DNA of 64,000 nucleotides from Mycolicibacterium litorale (GCF_010731695.1 NZ_AP022586.1:2914001-2978000), one strand, 5' to 3'. Counted from the first letter of the stretch, positions 8,890-21,758 are shown. Notes: generated by a model not told the origin, from the sequence alone. Numbers and translations are program-made.

Positions 8890-10629
8890 CTACTTGGCGT
8901 CGGGATCCTTCTCCACCGAGATCATGAAGTCGTCGCCGTGTTCGATGACACCGTGGATCACCGCGCTGTCCACCGCCTCGGCGGCATACCGCTTCCGCAC
9001 CATCATCGGGTCGTTGCGCAGATCCTTCACCAGCGCGACGGCCAGCCCCACCATCACCAGTACGAACGGCAGCGCGGCGATGATCGTGATCGTCTGCAGT
9101 CCGGTCAGCGCGTCGGCGCCGCCGACCAGCAGCATCACCAGGGCCACCGCACCGGTCGTCACACCCCAGAAGATCACCACTCCGCGGGTGGGTTTGATCG
9201 TGCCGCGCTCGGACAGCGAGCCCATCACGATCGATGCGGCGTCGGCGCCGGAGACGAAGAAGATGGCCACCAGCACCATCACCAGGATGCTGGCGATGGT
9301 GGCGATCGGATACTGATCGAGCAGGGTGAACAGCTGCTCTTCGTTGCTGCCCTCACCCGCCAGGTCGACGCCCCCCTCCTGGGTGTTGATCGCCGCGCCG
9401 CCGAGGATGCAGAACCACACCAGCGACACCAGGCTGGGCACGAGAAGCACCCCGGTCACGAACTGCCGAATGGTGCGGCCGCGCGAGATGCGGGCGATGA
9501 ACATGCCGACGAACGGTGTCCACGAGATCCACCACGCCCAGTAGAAGACGGTCCACGACTGCAGCCAGGTGTCGACCTCGGCGCCTTCGGCGCCGGTGCG
9601 GGCCGACATCACCGGCAGTTCGGCGAGGTAGCTGCCGAGCGAGGTCGGCAACAGGTTCAGGATGAACACCGTCGGGCCGACCACGAACACGAAGACGGCC
9701 AGCAGCAACGCCAGCACCATGTTGATGTTCGACAGCCACTGGATGCCGCGCGCCACACCGGACACCGCCGAGAGCACGAAGGCGATGGTGAGGCCGGTGA
9801 TGATCACGATCAGCACGGTGTTCCCGGCTTCCCCGATGCCGGCGACGATCTGCAGGCCGCTGCGAATCTGCAACGCGCCCAAGCCGAGTGAGGCAGCCGA
9901 ACCGAACAGCGTGGCGAAGATCGCCAGCATGTCGATGACCTTGCCCCACGATCCGTTGGCTCGCGAGCCCAGCAGCGGTTCGAACGCAGCGCTGATCAGC
10001 TGCAGCCGGCCCTTGCGGTAGACGCCGTAGGCGATGGCCAGGCCGACGACGGCGTAGATCGCCCACGGATGCAGCGTCCAGTGGAACAACGTGGTGGCCA
10101 TCGCGGCCTGCACGGCATCGGAGTTGCCCTCCGGTCCGGTGCCCGGCGGCGGCGTGGTGAAGTGCGTCAGCGGTTCGGCCACACCGAAAAACATCAGGCC
10201 GATGCCCATGCCCGCGCTGAACATCATCGCGACCCACGACACGCTGCGGAACTCGGGTTCCTCGTCGTCGCGGCCGAGCGGGATGTTGCCGTAGCGACCG
10301 AGCGCGAGCCACAGCACGAAGACCACGAACCCCGACGCGGTGAGCACGAACAGCCAGCCGGTGTTGTTCATCACCCAGCTCAGCGCGTTACCGGATGCGG
10401 TCGCCAGTGACTCGGTGCTGACGAAGCCCCAGACGAGGAACGCGACGGCGATGACGGCGGTCACGCCGAACACCACCCAGTCGAGGCCTCGCGAGCCGGT
10501 GTAGGCCTCGTGCTCGATCGGGGTGTCGAGCGCCGGGTGCGGGATGGCCTCGTCGGTGGGCGATTTGAGCGCCGAGTCCACCGTGTGTCGCCGCAGCCGG
10601 TGTTTGTCCTTCTCTTTGCTGACCGTCAT
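8890..10629 (-). CDS. betP: BCCT-family betaine/carnitine/choline transporter (BetP-like)
   Basis: The 579-residue protein has about 12 hydrophobic segments between residues 50 and 530, flanked by charged termini as in BetP. The family glycine motif appears as SAGMGIGLMFFGVAEP, and the conserved aromatic stretch as FYWAWWISWTPFVGMF followed by ARISRGRTIRQF. Members take up glycine betaine or related trimethylammonium compounds with sodium as an osmotic response. M. tuberculosis has a BetP at a different place (Rv0917), so at this position the gene appears to be an addition. The exact substrate cannot be read from sequence, and the symbol marks family resemblance only. Confidence 0.88.
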   Translation of the reverse strand: MTVSKEKDKHRLRRHTVDSALKSPTDEAIPHPALDTPIEHEAYTGSRGLDWVVFGVTAVIAVAFLVWGFVSTESLATASGNALSWVMNNTGWLFVLTASGFVVFVLWLALGRYGNIPLGRDDEEPEFRSVSWVAMMFSAGMGIGLMFFGVAEPLTHFTTPPPGTGPEGNSDAVQAAMATTLFHWTLHPWAIYAVVGLAIAYGVYRKGRLQLISAAFEPLLGSRANGSWGKVIDMLAIFATLFGSAASLGLGALQIRSGLQIVAGIGEAGNTVLIVIITGLTIAFVLSAVSGVARGIQWLSNINMVLALLLAVFVFVVGPTVFILNLLPTSLGSYLAELPVMSARTGAEGAEVDTWLQSWTVFYWAWWISWTPFVGMFIARISRGRTIRQFVTGVLLVPSLVSLVWFCILGGAAINTQEGGVDLAGEGSNEEQLFTLLDQYPIATIASILVMVLVAIFFVSGADAASIVMGSLSERGTIKPTRGVVIFWGVTTGAVALVMLLVGGADALTGLQTITIIAALPFVLVMVGLAVALVKDLRNDPMMVRKRYAAEAVDSAVIHGVIEHGDDFMISVEKDPDAK

Positions 10630-10689
10630 GGTCTGACCATGAGACCCCTGCGAAGCGGTTCCGTCAATCCGCAGAAGGTAACCGTCGTG

Positions 10690-12096
10690 TCACCGGGCGG
10701 CCTCCAGCAGTTCGTCCAGTGACTCCGCCAGCAGGCCGGGCAGCACGTCGACGTCGCTCATCGCGTCACGGTCGGCGTTGATGCCGAAATAGAGCTCTCC
10801 GTTGTACGACGTGACACCGATCGCGAGCACCTGGTTGTGCAGCAGCGGCGGCACGGCATAGGTCTCCAGCAGCTTCGTGCCCGCGACGAACATCTGTTTC
10901 TGCGCGCCGGGGACGTTGGTGATGAGCAGGTTGAACTGCCGCGGCGGGAAATTGGTGGCGACGCGAATACCCATGGCGTGCAACGTCGGTGGCGCGAAGC
11001 CGGACAGGGTGACGATGGTGCGGGCGTCGACGAGGCTGCCCGCCGTCGGGTGCGATTCGGTGGCGTGGGCGATCTGCGACAGCCGCACCACGGCGTTGCT
11101 CTCCCCGACCGGCAGGTCGACCAGGAACGGCGACACCTGGCTGATCGCCTGCCCGGGTCCGGTGGAGTCGAGGTCGGCGTCGGGGTAGATCGACATCGGC
11201 GCCATCGCCCGGACGGTGGCCGTCGGCGTGACCGGCTCTCCGCGGGAGAGCAGCCAGTTGCGCAGCGCCCCGGCGACGACGGCGAGCACCACGTCGTTGA
11301 TGTCGCAGTCGTAGCGCGCCCGCACCGTGCGGTAGTCCTCGAGGCGGTGTCCGGCCACCGTGAAACGCCGGTTGCGTGACACGGTGGTGTTCAGCGGGCT
11401 GCTAGGCGCGGTGCCCCGGGTGAGGTTGCGCGCCATGTCGGTGACCTGGCGGGCCGCCGCGACGAGCTGTTCGGCGTTGGTCAGGTCGGTCACCGCGGCA
11501 CGCACCGCGGCGAGCTGTTCGGCCGGCCGGGTGATCCACTCGCCGACGGCGCCCAGCAGCAGCGCGCGGTCGCTGGGCTCGCGCGCGGGGATCCAGATGT
11601 CCTCCCCGAATTGGGGCGGCTTCTGGGTGCGGTCGGCGATGACGTGGCCGATCTCGAGCGCGGTCATCCCGTTGACCAGCGCCTGGTGGCTCTTGGTGTA
11701 GATCGCGACGCGGTTCTTCGCCAGCCCCTCGACCAGGTACATCTCCCACAGTGGCCGCGACCTGTCGAGCGGCCGGGAGCCGAGGCGGGCGACCAGGTCG
11801 TGCAGCTGGGCGTCGCTGCCCGGAGACGGCAGCGCCGAGCGCCGGATGTGGTAGGTGATGTCGAAGTCGCGGTCGTCGATCCAGACCGGCCGCGCCAGGC
11901 CCATCGTCACTTCCCGGACCTTCTGCCGGTAGCGCGGGATCTGGGGTAGGCGTTGTTCGACGGTGTGCAGCAACGTCTCGTAGCTCAACCCGCTGCGGGG
12001 TTTGCGCAGGATCGACAGCGTGCCGACGTACATCGGCGTCGAGGTGTTCTCGAGGTGGTAGAACTCCGCGTCCGACGCCGACAGCCGGCTCACCAT
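10690..12096 (-). CDS. WS/DGAT-family acyltransferase with altered active-site motif (Tgs3/Rv3233c-like)
   Basis: The 468-residue protein has the N-terminal signature SASDAEFYHLE, the PLWEMYLVEG stretch before the active site, and a C-terminal domain with NLLITNVPG. Family enzymes make triacylglycerol or wax esters from acyl-CoA. The catalytic HHxxxDG motif here reads HQALVNG (137-143), so the second, catalytic His is Gln and the Asp is Asn. Classical activity is therefore doubtful. It is full length at a place where I recall M. tuberculosis carrying two shorter genes, Rv3234c and Rv3233c. The ATG at 12096 has an AAAGGGG ribosome site. Confidence 0.88.
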   Translation of the reverse strand: MVSRLSASDAEFYHLENTSTPMYVGTLSILRKPRSGLSYETLLHTVEQRLPQIPRYRQKVREVTMGLARPVWIDDRDFDITYHIRRSALPSPGSDAQLHDLVARLGSRPLDRSRPLWEMYLVEGLAKNRVAIYTKSHQALVNGMTALEIGHVIADRTQKPPQFGEDIWIPAREPSDRALLLGAVGEWITRPAEQLAAVRAAVTDLTNAEQLVAAARQVTDMARNLTRGTAPSSPLNTTVSRNRRFTVAGHRLEDYRTVRARYDCDINDVVLAVVAGALRNWLLSRGEPVTPTATVRAMAPMSIYPDADLDSTGPGQAISQVSPFLVDLPVGESNAVVRLSQIAHATESHPTAGSLVDARTIVTLSGFAPPTLHAMGIRVATNFPPRQFNLLITNVPGAQKQMFVAGTKLLETYAVPPLLHNQVLAIGVTSYNGELYFGINADRDAMSDVDVLPGLLAESLDELLEAAR

Positions 12097-12264
12097 CCGA
12101 CGCCACCCCTTTCGTCGACCGCCGATCCCCCGCCACGGTAGCGGCCCCATCTGTGCACCCGCATCACGGGTGCTCCCGACCTGCGCGCAACCGTGCGACG
12201 ATGAAGGCGTCTGTTCCTCTCCAGCAGACGGCCGTGTCGTGTCCTGCCGAGCATGGAGAGTGCC

Positions 12265-12774
12265 GTGACCCCATCTTCGCCGTCATCGCCGTCATCGCCG
12301 TCGCACGCCGAGCGCCCGTCGTCCATCTCGCCGGTCGTGGACTACGAACCCGCGCCCCTGGGCGTTGCGGGTACCGCATGTCCCCCGCCGTCGCCCGCGG
12401 CGCTGCACCGGCGGACCCCGCGGATGCTGCGCCCGGCCCCGCGGCCGGACACCGAACCGGCGGTACCGCGGGCGGCGGCGGTGTTCACCGACGTGGCGCT
12501 GCGCCGGGTTCTCGAGGTCCTCGACCGCCGACGGCCCCCGGCGCACCTCAAGCCGATGCTGGCGCCACCGCTGCTCGACACCGTCGGCACGCTGTGCCGC
12601 ATCCGCTACGGCAACCCGGCCAGGCTGCGCCGCGTGCGGTTACGCAGTGTCGGCCCCTCCGCAGCGGAGGTGTCCGCGAGCTACACCCGTGGTGACCGTG
12701 TCCGCGCGATCGCGGCGCGGGTCGAACTCACCGGCGACGGCCGCTGGCAAGTGGTCGCCCTCCAGATCGGCTGA
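12265..12774 (+). CDS. Rv3235-like conserved hypothetical protein (DUF6459-type)
   Basis: The protein has about 169 residues. The first 75 are rich in Ser, Pro and Ala and begin with a short repeat encoded by three copies of a 9-bp unit; the conserved C-terminal 95 residues run from FTDVALRRVLEVL to the end WQVVALQIG. The GTG at 12265 is preferred because GGAGAG lies five bases upstream; an in-frame ATG at 12253 is the alternative. Related Rv3235-type proteins lie next to secA in many actinobacteria, and I infer a link with the accessory functions of SecA, without direct proof. Its stop codon abuts the secA stop with no gap. Confidence 0.75.
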   Translation: MTPSSPSSPSSPSHAERPSSISPVVDYEPAPLGVAGTACPPPSPAALHRRTPRMLRPAPRPDTEPAVPRAAAVFTDVALRRVLEVLDRRRPPAHLKPMLAPPLLDTVGTLCRIRYGNPARLRRVRLRSVGPSAAEVSASYTRGDRVRAIAARVELTGDGRWQVVALQIG

Positions 12775-15621
<2,847 letters not shown>

Positions 15622-15725
15622 GCTTTTTCCCCTGTGGGTTGAGGTATCAGACGTGTCCCATGGTAGAGGTCGCGCCTGGGAACTCCGTCTTCCTGGCAGT
15701 CCCGGCTGCGTGTTCGCACGACGAA

Positions 15726-15751
15726 CCCCGCGACGGGGTGGCGTCGCGGGG
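15726..15751 (-). terminator. Hairpin after hpf
   Basis: A 9-bp perfect stem (15726-15734 with 15743-15751, CCCCGCGAC/GTCGCGGGG) with an 8-base loop lies about 30 bases beyond the hpf stop on the minus strand, between hpf and secA1. It probably ends hpf transcription ahead of the secA1 promoter. Confidence 0.65.
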
Positions 15752-15779
15752 CCGTGGTCAGCAGGTCAGGCGGGCGGGA

Positions 15780-16457
15780 TCACGCCAGCCGGATCAACCC
15801 GTAGTCGTAGGCGTGGCGGCGGTACACCACGGTGGCCCGGTCGGTCTCCTTGTCGTGAAAGAGGAAGAAGTCGTGGCCGACGAGTTCCATCTGCGACAGG
15901 GCGTCGTCGACCGTCATCGGCGTGGCCGGATGCTCCTTGACGCGGACGATGCGTCCCGGCTCGTGCTCGTCCTGCGGGGCGCCGAACAGGTTGGCGTCCT
16001 CGGCGGGCGCCGGCTTCTCGTCCTCGATCGCCGCTGTTGCGGCCGTCGCCTCCGCGACCGACACGGGCCGCTTGTCCCCGTAGTGGATCTTGCGGCGGTC
16101 TTTGCTGCGGCGCAGCCGGTTCTCGAGTTTGCTGACGGCCGCCTCGAAGGCGCCGTAGAAGCTGTCCGCACACGCCTCGCCCCGGACCACGGGTCCACGT
16201 CCGCGCGCGGTGATCTCCACATGCTGACAGTTCTTGCGCTGGCGGCGGTTCTTCTCGTGGTCCAGTTCGACGTCGAAGAGGTAGATGCTGCGGTCGAACC
16301 GCTCGAGACGCGTGAGCTTCTCGGCGACGTAGGTTCGGAAGTGATCGGGAATCTCGACGTTGCGGCCCTTGACGACGACCTCGGCCTTCGGCGCCTCGAC
16401 CGGCGCTTCGTCCTCGATCACCATCGTGCGGTCAGTTTCGACGGAATACGTTGACAT
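15780..16457 (-). CDS. hpf: Long-form ribosome hibernation promoting factor
   Basis: The 225-residue protein has an N-terminal ribosome-binding domain (about 28-125) with VVVKGRNVEIPDHF, the basic NRRQRKNCQHVEITARGRG and SFYGAFEAAVSKLE, a linker, and the C-terminal dimerisation domain with MTVDDALSQMELVGHDFFLF. Long HPFs join two 70S ribosomes into inactive 100S particles or keep them in storage in stationary phase. It corresponds to Rv3241c. The ATG at 16457 is chosen because the family starts with a short acidic tail; an open extension to 16586 lacks a usable ribosome site. Expression is likely growth-phase dependent, from the long upstream gap. Confidence 0.92.
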   Translation of the reverse strand: MSTYSVETDRTMVIEDEAPVEAPKAEVVVKGRNVEIPDHFRTYVAEKLTRLERFDRSIYLFDVELDHEKNRRQRKNCQHVEITARGRGPVVRGEACADSFYGAFEAAVSKLENRLRRSKDRRKIHYGDKRPVSVAEATAATAAIEDEKPAPAEDANLFGAPQDEHEPGRIVRVKEHPATPMTVDDALSQMELVGHDFFLFHDKETDRATVVYRRHAYDYGLIRLA

Positions 16458-16754
16458 ACTTGGCAACTCGTTTCTCTTTCGCGTCGCACGCAGAGCGCGT
16501 GCCGGGATTGTCACGGAACGCGCCGACGGGAGTTGAGTGTCGCATGGATTTGCCGCAGCCCACCGGCGCAAGGTGTCGACTGTCACCTCCTACCGTTGTG
16601 CGGTGAAGTGGCGCCTCGTTCTGAGCGCCGCCGTGAATTCACGGGTGGTTAAGGCCGACGGTAGTCGTTGTTCACCGGGTCGGCCAGTGGTTCCCGAGAC
16701 TGTTTCAAGTTCTTCACGGCGGTTTCATCCGACGGTGATCGCTGATCATGCGCG
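16458..16754. other. Intergenic region with hpf promoter
   Basis: This 297-base region carries no convincing gene. It must contain the hpf promoter on the minus strand. It includes a 14-bp perfect palindrome CCGTGAATTCACGG (16631-16644) that may be an operator, and an AGGAGG-like sequence near 16590 that is not positioned for any obvious start codon. The end of comF follows directly. Confidence 0.4.
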
Positions 16755-17369
16755 TCATGCATGAGCGAGGGTGACCACAGCAACCACCCGGGCGCCGGTC
16801 GTTTGCAGCACACGGACCGATTCGGTGGCCGTGGCGCCCGTGGTGATGACGTCGTCGACGAGCACGACGGCGCCGTCAACCGGCCGGATGAGCCTGATCC
16901 GGTTGGCGACATTGCGCTGCCGATCGGGCACGGACAGGCCGACCGAGTCCCGCGTCAGCGCGCGCGAGCGCAGGGCCGAGACGACCTCGAGTGAGGCGGC
17001 GCGGGCGATTCGGGTCACCGGGTCACCGCCGCGGCGCCGGGCCGCGAATCGGCGGGTGGGCGCCGGCACGAAGGCGACGGAGGGTTCGACGATTCCCCAC
17101 GACCCCAGGTGCTCGACACCCTCGCGCAGCGCGCCGGCGAGCGGCGCGATGAGATCGGCGCGGCCGCGTTCTTTGAGCGCGAGAATCGCGTGTCGCCGCG
17201 GACCGGCGTATCTGCCCAGCGCGAAGACGGGAACGCCGGGATCGAGGCGCGGGCTGACCAGGTGCGGTTCGTCGGGCCGCACGATTAGCGTCGCGGCACA
17301 GTGTTCGCACCACCGCGTGGCCGGCCGGCCACAACCGCCGCATTCGAGCGGGAGGATCAGGTCGAGCAT
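16755..17369 (-). CDS. comF: ComF-family phosphoribosyltransferase-like protein
   Basis: The 204-residue protein begins MLDLILPLECGGCG, followed by a four-Cys zinc ribbon (CGGCGRPATRWCEHC), and ends with a type I phosphoribosyltransferase fold with the PRPP loop VVLVDDVITTGATATES. ComF proteins support DNA uptake in competent bacteria, and in mycobacteria the role of Rv3242c is not established. The ATG at 17369 matches the N-terminus of the M. tuberculosis protein; upstream extensions are Pro-rich and not conserved. The gene stands alone between the hpf promoter region and a REP13E12 remnant. Confidence 0.9.
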   Translation of the reverse strand: MLDLILPLECGGCGRPATRWCEHCAATLIVRPDEPHLVSPRLDPGVPVFALGRYAGPRRHAILALKERGRADLIAPLAGALREGVEHLGSWGIVEPSVAFVPAPTRRFAARRRGGDPVTRIARAASLEVVSALRSRALTRDSVGLSVPDRQRNVANRIRLIRPVDGAVVLVDDVITTGATATESVRVLQTTGARVVAVVTLAHA

Positions 17370-17426
17370 GGCTGCAGTGTGGCCGGAGGGGGCGACAGCT
17401 CCGCGAAGCGGCGACTTGTCGGTGGT

Positions 17427-17442
17427 TCGAACTAGTGTTCGA
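17427..17442. promoter_or_regulatory. Perfect mycobacterial SOS (LexA) box
   Basis: The sequence TCGAACTAGTGTTCGA has both half-sites TCGAAC and GTTCGA at the N4 spacing of the mycobacterial LexA box. It lies just upstream of the REP13E12 remnant, where complete REP13E12 genes also carry SOS boxes, and about 58 bases upstream of the comF start on the other strand, so it might now act on comF. Confidence 0.8.
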
Positions 17443-17462
17443 GTCATGGGTTTCAGCGTCGG

Positions 17463-17567
17463 ATGCCACCCGCCCACCTCGACACCGGCCAACCCCGCAC
17501 CAACAACCACTTCCACCCGCAGCGCTACCTCACCGACCACACCGGCGAGGACGACGAACCCGAATAG
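17463..17567 (+). pseudogene. C-terminal remnant of a REP13E12 / DUF222-HNH endonuclease family protein
   Basis: A short reading frame gives PPAHLDTGQPRTNNHFHPQRYL and an acidic tail TGEDDEPE before TAG (the stretch is written here in family terms; key residues are GQPRTN, HPQRYL and the acidic end). This is the typical C-terminal tail of mycobacterial 13E12 repeat proteins with a DUF222 and HNH nuclease domain. The DUF222 and HNH parts are absent: the SOS box lies only 20 bases upstream, so most of the gene has been deleted while its regulatory site and last 34 codons stay. The upstream frame is closed by a TAG at 17433. Confidence 0.7.
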
Positions 17568-17598
17568 CGCTGGCGGCGTGAGGTTCCGGAGCCGAGGG

Positions 17599-19362
17599 CT
17601 ATCCCGGGAGGACCGGCACCGTGCCGGCGACCATCAGCGGGCGCACCTCGGTCCACGTGGGGTCGCCTTCGGCAGTCGACGGCGACAGCTGGACCACGCC
17701 CCGCGCGTCGGCGACGTACACCGTCGACGGGTTGGCCGCCACGGTGGTGACCGGCATGGCGAGGTTGCGGCTCGGCCCGTCGGAGTTCACGCCGTCGAGG
17801 TTGACGTAGGACACCGGATGCTGCGGATCCTTGCGACTGACCACGATGTCGTCGCCGGTGCGCCAGGACAGCGACACCACCGTCTCCCCCAGGCCGAACC
17901 CGAGACGCCGCGGATAGGTCAGCGCGAACTGCCCGCCCTGGGTCTGCTCCACCGAGGCGAGGATGACCTGCCCGCCGATGACCATGGCCGCCCGGGTGCC
18001 GTCGCGGGACAGCTGCAGTTCGGCGATCGGGCCGGGGAACTTCAATGCCACCGGACCGGCGTCGACGGGGATCCGCGCCGGCTGGCCGGACGCGTCCTGG
18101 ATCACCCGCACCACGTTCGCGCCGTCGACCACGACCCACACGGCGTCGTCGAGTGACCAACTCGGCCGCGACAGGCTCCGGCCCTCCAGCGCCTGATTCG
18201 CGCGTCCGCCGAGCGGACCGATCCACAGCGTCGACTGCATGTCGGGCGCGCCGGGCCGCAAGACCACCACCGAGGCGGCGTCCTGACCGTTACGCGACAC
18301 CGCGGCAGACGCCTGGTTGGGTGCCTGCCCGAACGAGCCCGGCACCCGCGGCGCGCGCTGCGCGTCCAACGACACCAGCGATCCGCCCATCAGCGCGTGC
18401 AACCCAGCCGCCGCACCCGCGAACGCGCCGGGGTCGGTGGCCGCGACGTCGGAGGTCTCCCAGCCGTCGGCGAAGCGGTCGTCGAGCGGGGCGCCGTCGG
18501 CGTTGATCACGTACGGCCCGTTGATGCCTGCTCGGTTGAGGGTCCAGATGATCTGGGCGGCGAGCAGCTGCCTGCTGTGCGGATCGGTGGTCGACAGGTT
18601 CTCCAGATCGACCCGCGCGCCGCCGTATCCGCGGCCCACCCCGGTCTTCCCGCCGTCGGCCCGCGTCACCGGTCCGCGCAGCGTCAGCGGCGACCCCAGT
18701 AGGTTCCGTACGGTGTTGGCCATCTCGGGCCGTGCCCCGGCGATCAGTTTCGACACCAGCTCGGTGGCCAGTTGGTCGGGATCGGACACCGCGACGTATC
18801 GCGGATCGGGTACGACGGTGGTGCCGGTCGGGTCGACGAAATAGAGCGTGTTGCGCTTGTAGGTCGACTGGAACTGCTGCCAGTCGAGGAACACCCCGTT
18901 GGGCAGCCGGTCGATGCGCCAGCCGTCCGAGGTCTTGACCAGCTCGATCGGCCCGGGGTCCGGCAGCGCACCCTCCCCCGTCTCGAAAACGCCCATATCC
19001 GAGATCGAGCCCAGGATGTCGGCGCGCATGGTCACCGAAACGCGTTCGGGCTCACGGGTTTCGACGAACACCACGCGGTCGATGAGCAACGCGCTGCCTG
19101 CGTCGTCCCAGGATTGTGACGCCGACTCCGTCAGGAACTGGCGCGCCGCCAGATGCCGGTTCGCGGGATCGGCGGTGGCCTTGAGGAATTCGCGCAGCAG
19201 CACGTCGGGATCCATGCCCGGTGTCGGCTTCGGAAGGCTCGGCGGTGCGGGGCGCTCGACGGTTCCGATCGCCTGCGGTGCCGACGAGTTCGGCACCCCG
19301 GCGCAGCCGGACGCGGCCAGCGCGAACGCGAGCAACCACACCACCGCCCCGAGACGTCTCAC
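17599..19362 (-). CDS. lpqB: Lipoprotein LpqB, MtrAB accessory factor
   Basis: The 587-residue protein has a lipoprotein signal peptide ending in the lipobox LAASGC (Cys near residue 20), an N-terminal domain, a GerMN-like domain and a C-terminal beta-propeller (from about 330). LpqB interacts with the extracellular part of MtrB and modulates MtrA phosphorylation, cell division and drug tolerance. The GTG start at 19362 overlaps the mtrB stop (GTGA) and gives a short basic n-region ([11 protein letters not shown]). It corresponds to Rv3244c and is the last gene of the mtrA-mtrB-lpqB operon. Confidence 0.95.
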   Translation of the reverse strand: MRRLGAVVWLLAFALAASGCAGVPNSSAPQAIGTVERPAPPSLPKPTPGMDPDVLLREFLKATADPANRHLAARQFLTESASQSWDDAGSALLIDRVVFVETREPERVSVTMRADILGSISDMGVFETGEGALPDPGPIELVKTSDGWRIDRLPNGVFLDWQQFQSTYKRNTLYFVDPTGTTVVPDPRYVAVSDPDQLATELVSKLIAGARPEMANTVRNLLGSPLTLRGPVTRADGGKTGVGRGYGGARVDLENLSTTDPHSRQLLAAQIIWTLNRAGINGPYVINADGAPLDDRFADGWETSDVAATDPGAFAGAAAGLHALMGGSLVSLDAQRAPRVPGSFGQAPNQASAAVSRNGQDAASVVVLRPGAPDMQSTLWIGPLGGRANQALEGRSLSRPSWSLDDAVWVVVDGANVVRVIQDASGQPARIPVDAGPVALKFPGPIAELQLSRDGTRAAMVIGGQVILASVEQTQGGQFALTYPRRLGFGLGETVVSLSWRTGDDIVVSRKDPQHPVSYVNLDGVNSDGPSRNLAMPVTTVAANPSTVYVADARGVVQLSPSTAEGDPTWTEVRPLMVAGTVPVLPG

Positions 19363-21017
19363 ACCGTCTCCCCTGCCGGTTGGCGTTCGCGGCCACCACG
19401 TCGCGGCGCCTTCTCGGGCGAAATGGGTTTCAGCGGCAGCGGGCTGGTCGTCACCTTGTGGCCGCGCACCAGCGGCAGGGTCAGCCGGAAGCAGGCGCCC
19501 TTGCCGGGTTCGCCCCACGCCTCGAGCCGGCCCTGGTGCAACCGGGCGTCCTCGATACTGATCGCCAGCCCCAGCCCCGTCCCGCCGGAGCGGCGCACGC
19601 GTGACGGATCCGACCGCCAGAACCGACTGAACACCAACTTCTCCTCGCCCGGCCGCAGACCGACCCCGTAGTCCCGCACGGTGACGGCGACGGTGTCCTC
19701 GTCGGCGGCCATCCGGATGCGCACCGGCTTGTGCTCGGCGTGGTCGATCGCGTTGGCGATCAGGTTGCGCAGAATCCGTTCCACGCGGCGCGGATCCACC
19801 TCGGCGATGACCTCCTCGGCGGGTTGGTCGACGATCAACTCGATGTCGGCCTCCTGCGCGAGGTGGCCGACGTTATCCAGCGCGCTCTGCACCGTCGAAC
19901 GCAGATCCACCGACTCGACCGACAGTTCGGCGACGCCGGCGTCGTGGCGGGAGATCTCGAGCAGGTCGCTGAGCAGCGTCTCGAACCGGTCGAGTTCGCT
20001 GACCATCAGCTCGGTCGACCGGCGCAGCGCCGGGTCGAGGTCGTCGGCATGGTCGTGGATCAGGTCGGCGGCCATGCGCACCGTCGTCAACGGCGTCCGC
20101 AATTCGTGGGACACGTCAGAGGTGAAGCGGCGCTGCAGGTTCCCGAATTCTTCGAGCTGGGTGATCTGACGCTGCAGGCTTTCGGCCATATCGTTGAACG
20201 ACACCGCCAGCCGGGCCATATCGTCCTCGCCGCGCACCGGCATCCGTTCCGACAGATGCCCTTCGGCGAACCGCTCCGCGATGCGCGACGCCGAGCGCAC
20301 CGGCAGCACGATCTGGCGGGCCACCAGCAGCGCGATCGCGGCGAGCAGGCCCAGCAGCACGATGCCGCCGGTGGCCATGGTGCCGCGCACCAGCGCGATC
20401 GTGGACTCCTCGTTGTTCAACGGGAAGATCAGGTACAGCTCGAGGTTGGTGACCTCCGAGGACGTCGGGCTGCCGACGATCAGCGCGGGCCCGGAGAAGC
20501 CGTCGGCGGTCACGGTCGCGTACTGGTAGCTGACCTGGCCCGCCTTGACGAAGTCGCGCAGCGCGTCGGGCACCTGGCCGACAGGTCCTGCGGCGGTCGC
20601 GGCGCGGGGTCCGTCACCGGGCACGACGAGCACTGCGTCGTAGGCACCGGCGAGTCCGCTGCCGGCGTCCGCTTTGCGGTCGATCAGCGTGTTCCTCGCC
20701 AGCTGCAGACTGCTGTCGAGGGAGCGGGTCTCCTCACCGCCCACGATGCCGCCCACGGTGTTGCGGGCCTGTTCGATCTCCTCGATCGCCGCCTTGACCT
20801 TGACCTCGAGGATGCGGTCGGTGATCTGGCTGGTCAGCACGAAGCCGAGCACCAGGATGACGGCGAGCGACAGCCCGAGGGTCAGGCTGACGACACGCAA
20901 CTGCAGCGAGCGGCGCCACACCAGGCTCAACGCCCGTCCCAGCGCGCCGAGTCCGCGAATCAGCGGTCCCGACCGCCAGAAACCTCCCCGGATGCGCCGT
21001 CTCGCGCCCCAGATCAT
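19359..21017 (-). CDS. mtrB: Two-component sensor histidine kinase MtrB
   Basis: The 552-residue kinase has a cytoplasmic N-terminal tail, a first membrane segment around 42-62, an extracellular sensor region, a second segment around 213-233, a HAMP domain, the H-box [16 protein letters not shown] with the phosphorylated His, the N-box [12 protein letters not shown] and the G-boxes [10 protein letters not shown] and [10 protein letters not shown]. It phosphorylates MtrA and is placed at septa in mycobacteria, linking cell wall hydrolysis and division. Its ATG overlaps the mtrA stop (ATGA) and its stop overlaps the lpqB start. It corresponds to Rv3245c. Confidence 0.97.
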   Translation of the reverse strand: MIWGARRRIRGGFWRSGPLIRGLGALGRALSLVWRRSLQLRVVSLTLGLSLAVILVLGFVLTSQITDRILEVKVKAAIEEIEQARNTVGGIVGGEETRSLDSSLQLARNTLIDRKADAGSGLAGAYDAVLVVPGDGPRAATAAGPVGQVPDALRDFVKAGQVSYQYATVTADGFSGPALIVGSPTSSEVTNLELYLIFPLNNEESTIALVRGTMATGGIVLLGLLAAIALLVARQIVLPVRSASRIAERFAEGHLSERMPVRGEDDMARLAVSFNDMAESLQRQITQLEEFGNLQRRFTSDVSHELRTPLTTVRMAADLIHDHADDLDPALRRSTELMVSELDRFETLLSDLLEISRHDAGVAELSVESVDLRSTVQSALDNVGHLAQEADIELIVDQPAEEVIAEVDPRRVERILRNLIANAIDHAEHKPVRIRMAADEDTVAVTVRDYGVGLRPGEEKLVFSRFWRSDPSRVRRSGGTGLGLAISIEDARLHQGRLEAWGEPGKGACFRLTLPLVRGHKVTTSPLPLKPISPEKAPRRGGRERQPAGETV

Positions 21018-21700
21018 GGAGGTCCGGCCTTGTATCCCACTCCTCGAACGGTCAACACCACCTGCGGATTCTCCGGGTCTTTCTCGACCTTGGCCCGCAA
21101 CCGCTGGACGTGCACGTTCACCAAACGGGTGTCAGCGGGGTGACGGTATCCCCACACCTGTTCGAGCAGCACATCTCGAGTAAACACCTGGCGCGGTTTG
21201 CGTGCCAGCGCCACCAACAGGTCGAACTCCAGCGGGGTCAGCGAGATCTGCTCGCCCTGCCGGGTGACCTTGTGGGCGGGAACGTCGATCTCCACATCGC
21301 CGATCGACAGCAACTCCGCCGGCTCGTCCTCGTTGCGGCGCAACCGGGCGCGAACGCGTGCGACGAGTTCCTTGGGTTTGAACGGTTTCATGACGTAGTC
21401 GTCGGCACCGGATTCCAGGCCGAGCACGACGTCGACGGTGTCCGTCTTCGCGGTGAGCATGACGATCGGCACACCGGAATCGGCCCGCAGTACGCGGCAG
21501 ACGTCGATGCCGTTCATGCCGGGCAGCATCAGATCCAGCAGCACCAGATCCGGGCGGAGCTCCCGGACTGCGGTCAGCGCCTGGGTGCCGTCGCCGATGA
21601 CGGCGGTGTCGAATCCTTCCCCGCGCAGGACGATGGTGAGCATCTCGGCCAGCGATGGGTCGTCGTCGACAACCAGAATCCTTTGCCTCATGGTGTCCAT
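21014..21700 (-). CDS. mtrA: Two-component response regulator MtrA (OmpR/PhoB family)
   Basis: This 228-residue essential regulator is nearly identical to its M. tuberculosis counterpart. The receiver domain has the acidic pocket VVDDD, phospho-acceptor Asp56 in LLDLMLP and the conserved TAK motif; the winged-helix DNA-binding domain has [16 protein letters not shown] and ends [11 protein letters not shown]. MtrA controls genes of cell division, wall hydrolases and DNA replication. The start MDTMRQRIL is supported by exact length agreement; the second Met three codons later is an alternative. It is the first gene of the mtrAB-lpqB operon, 58 bases after tmk. Confidence 0.97.
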   Translation of the reverse strand: MDTMRQRILVVDDDPSLAEMLTIVLRGEGFDTAVIGDGTQALTAVRELRPDLVLLDLMLPGMNGIDVCRVLRADSGVPIVMLTAKTDTVDVVLGLESGADDYVMKPFKPKELVARVRARLRRNEDEPAELLSIGDVEIDVPAHKVTRQGEQISLTPLEFDLLVALARKPRQVFTRDVLLEQVWGYRHPADTRLVNVHVQRLRAKVEKDPENPQVVLTVRGVGYKAGPP

Positions 21701-21758
21701 GGTGTCACCAGATCGCGATAAAACCCTGCTGCCACACGGGGCGTTTCGCCTGTTGACC

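Noticed and set aside
16458..16586. Extended start for hpf at GTG 16586
   Set aside because: The AGGAGG sequence sits directly on the codon with no spacing, and the extension is not part of the family.
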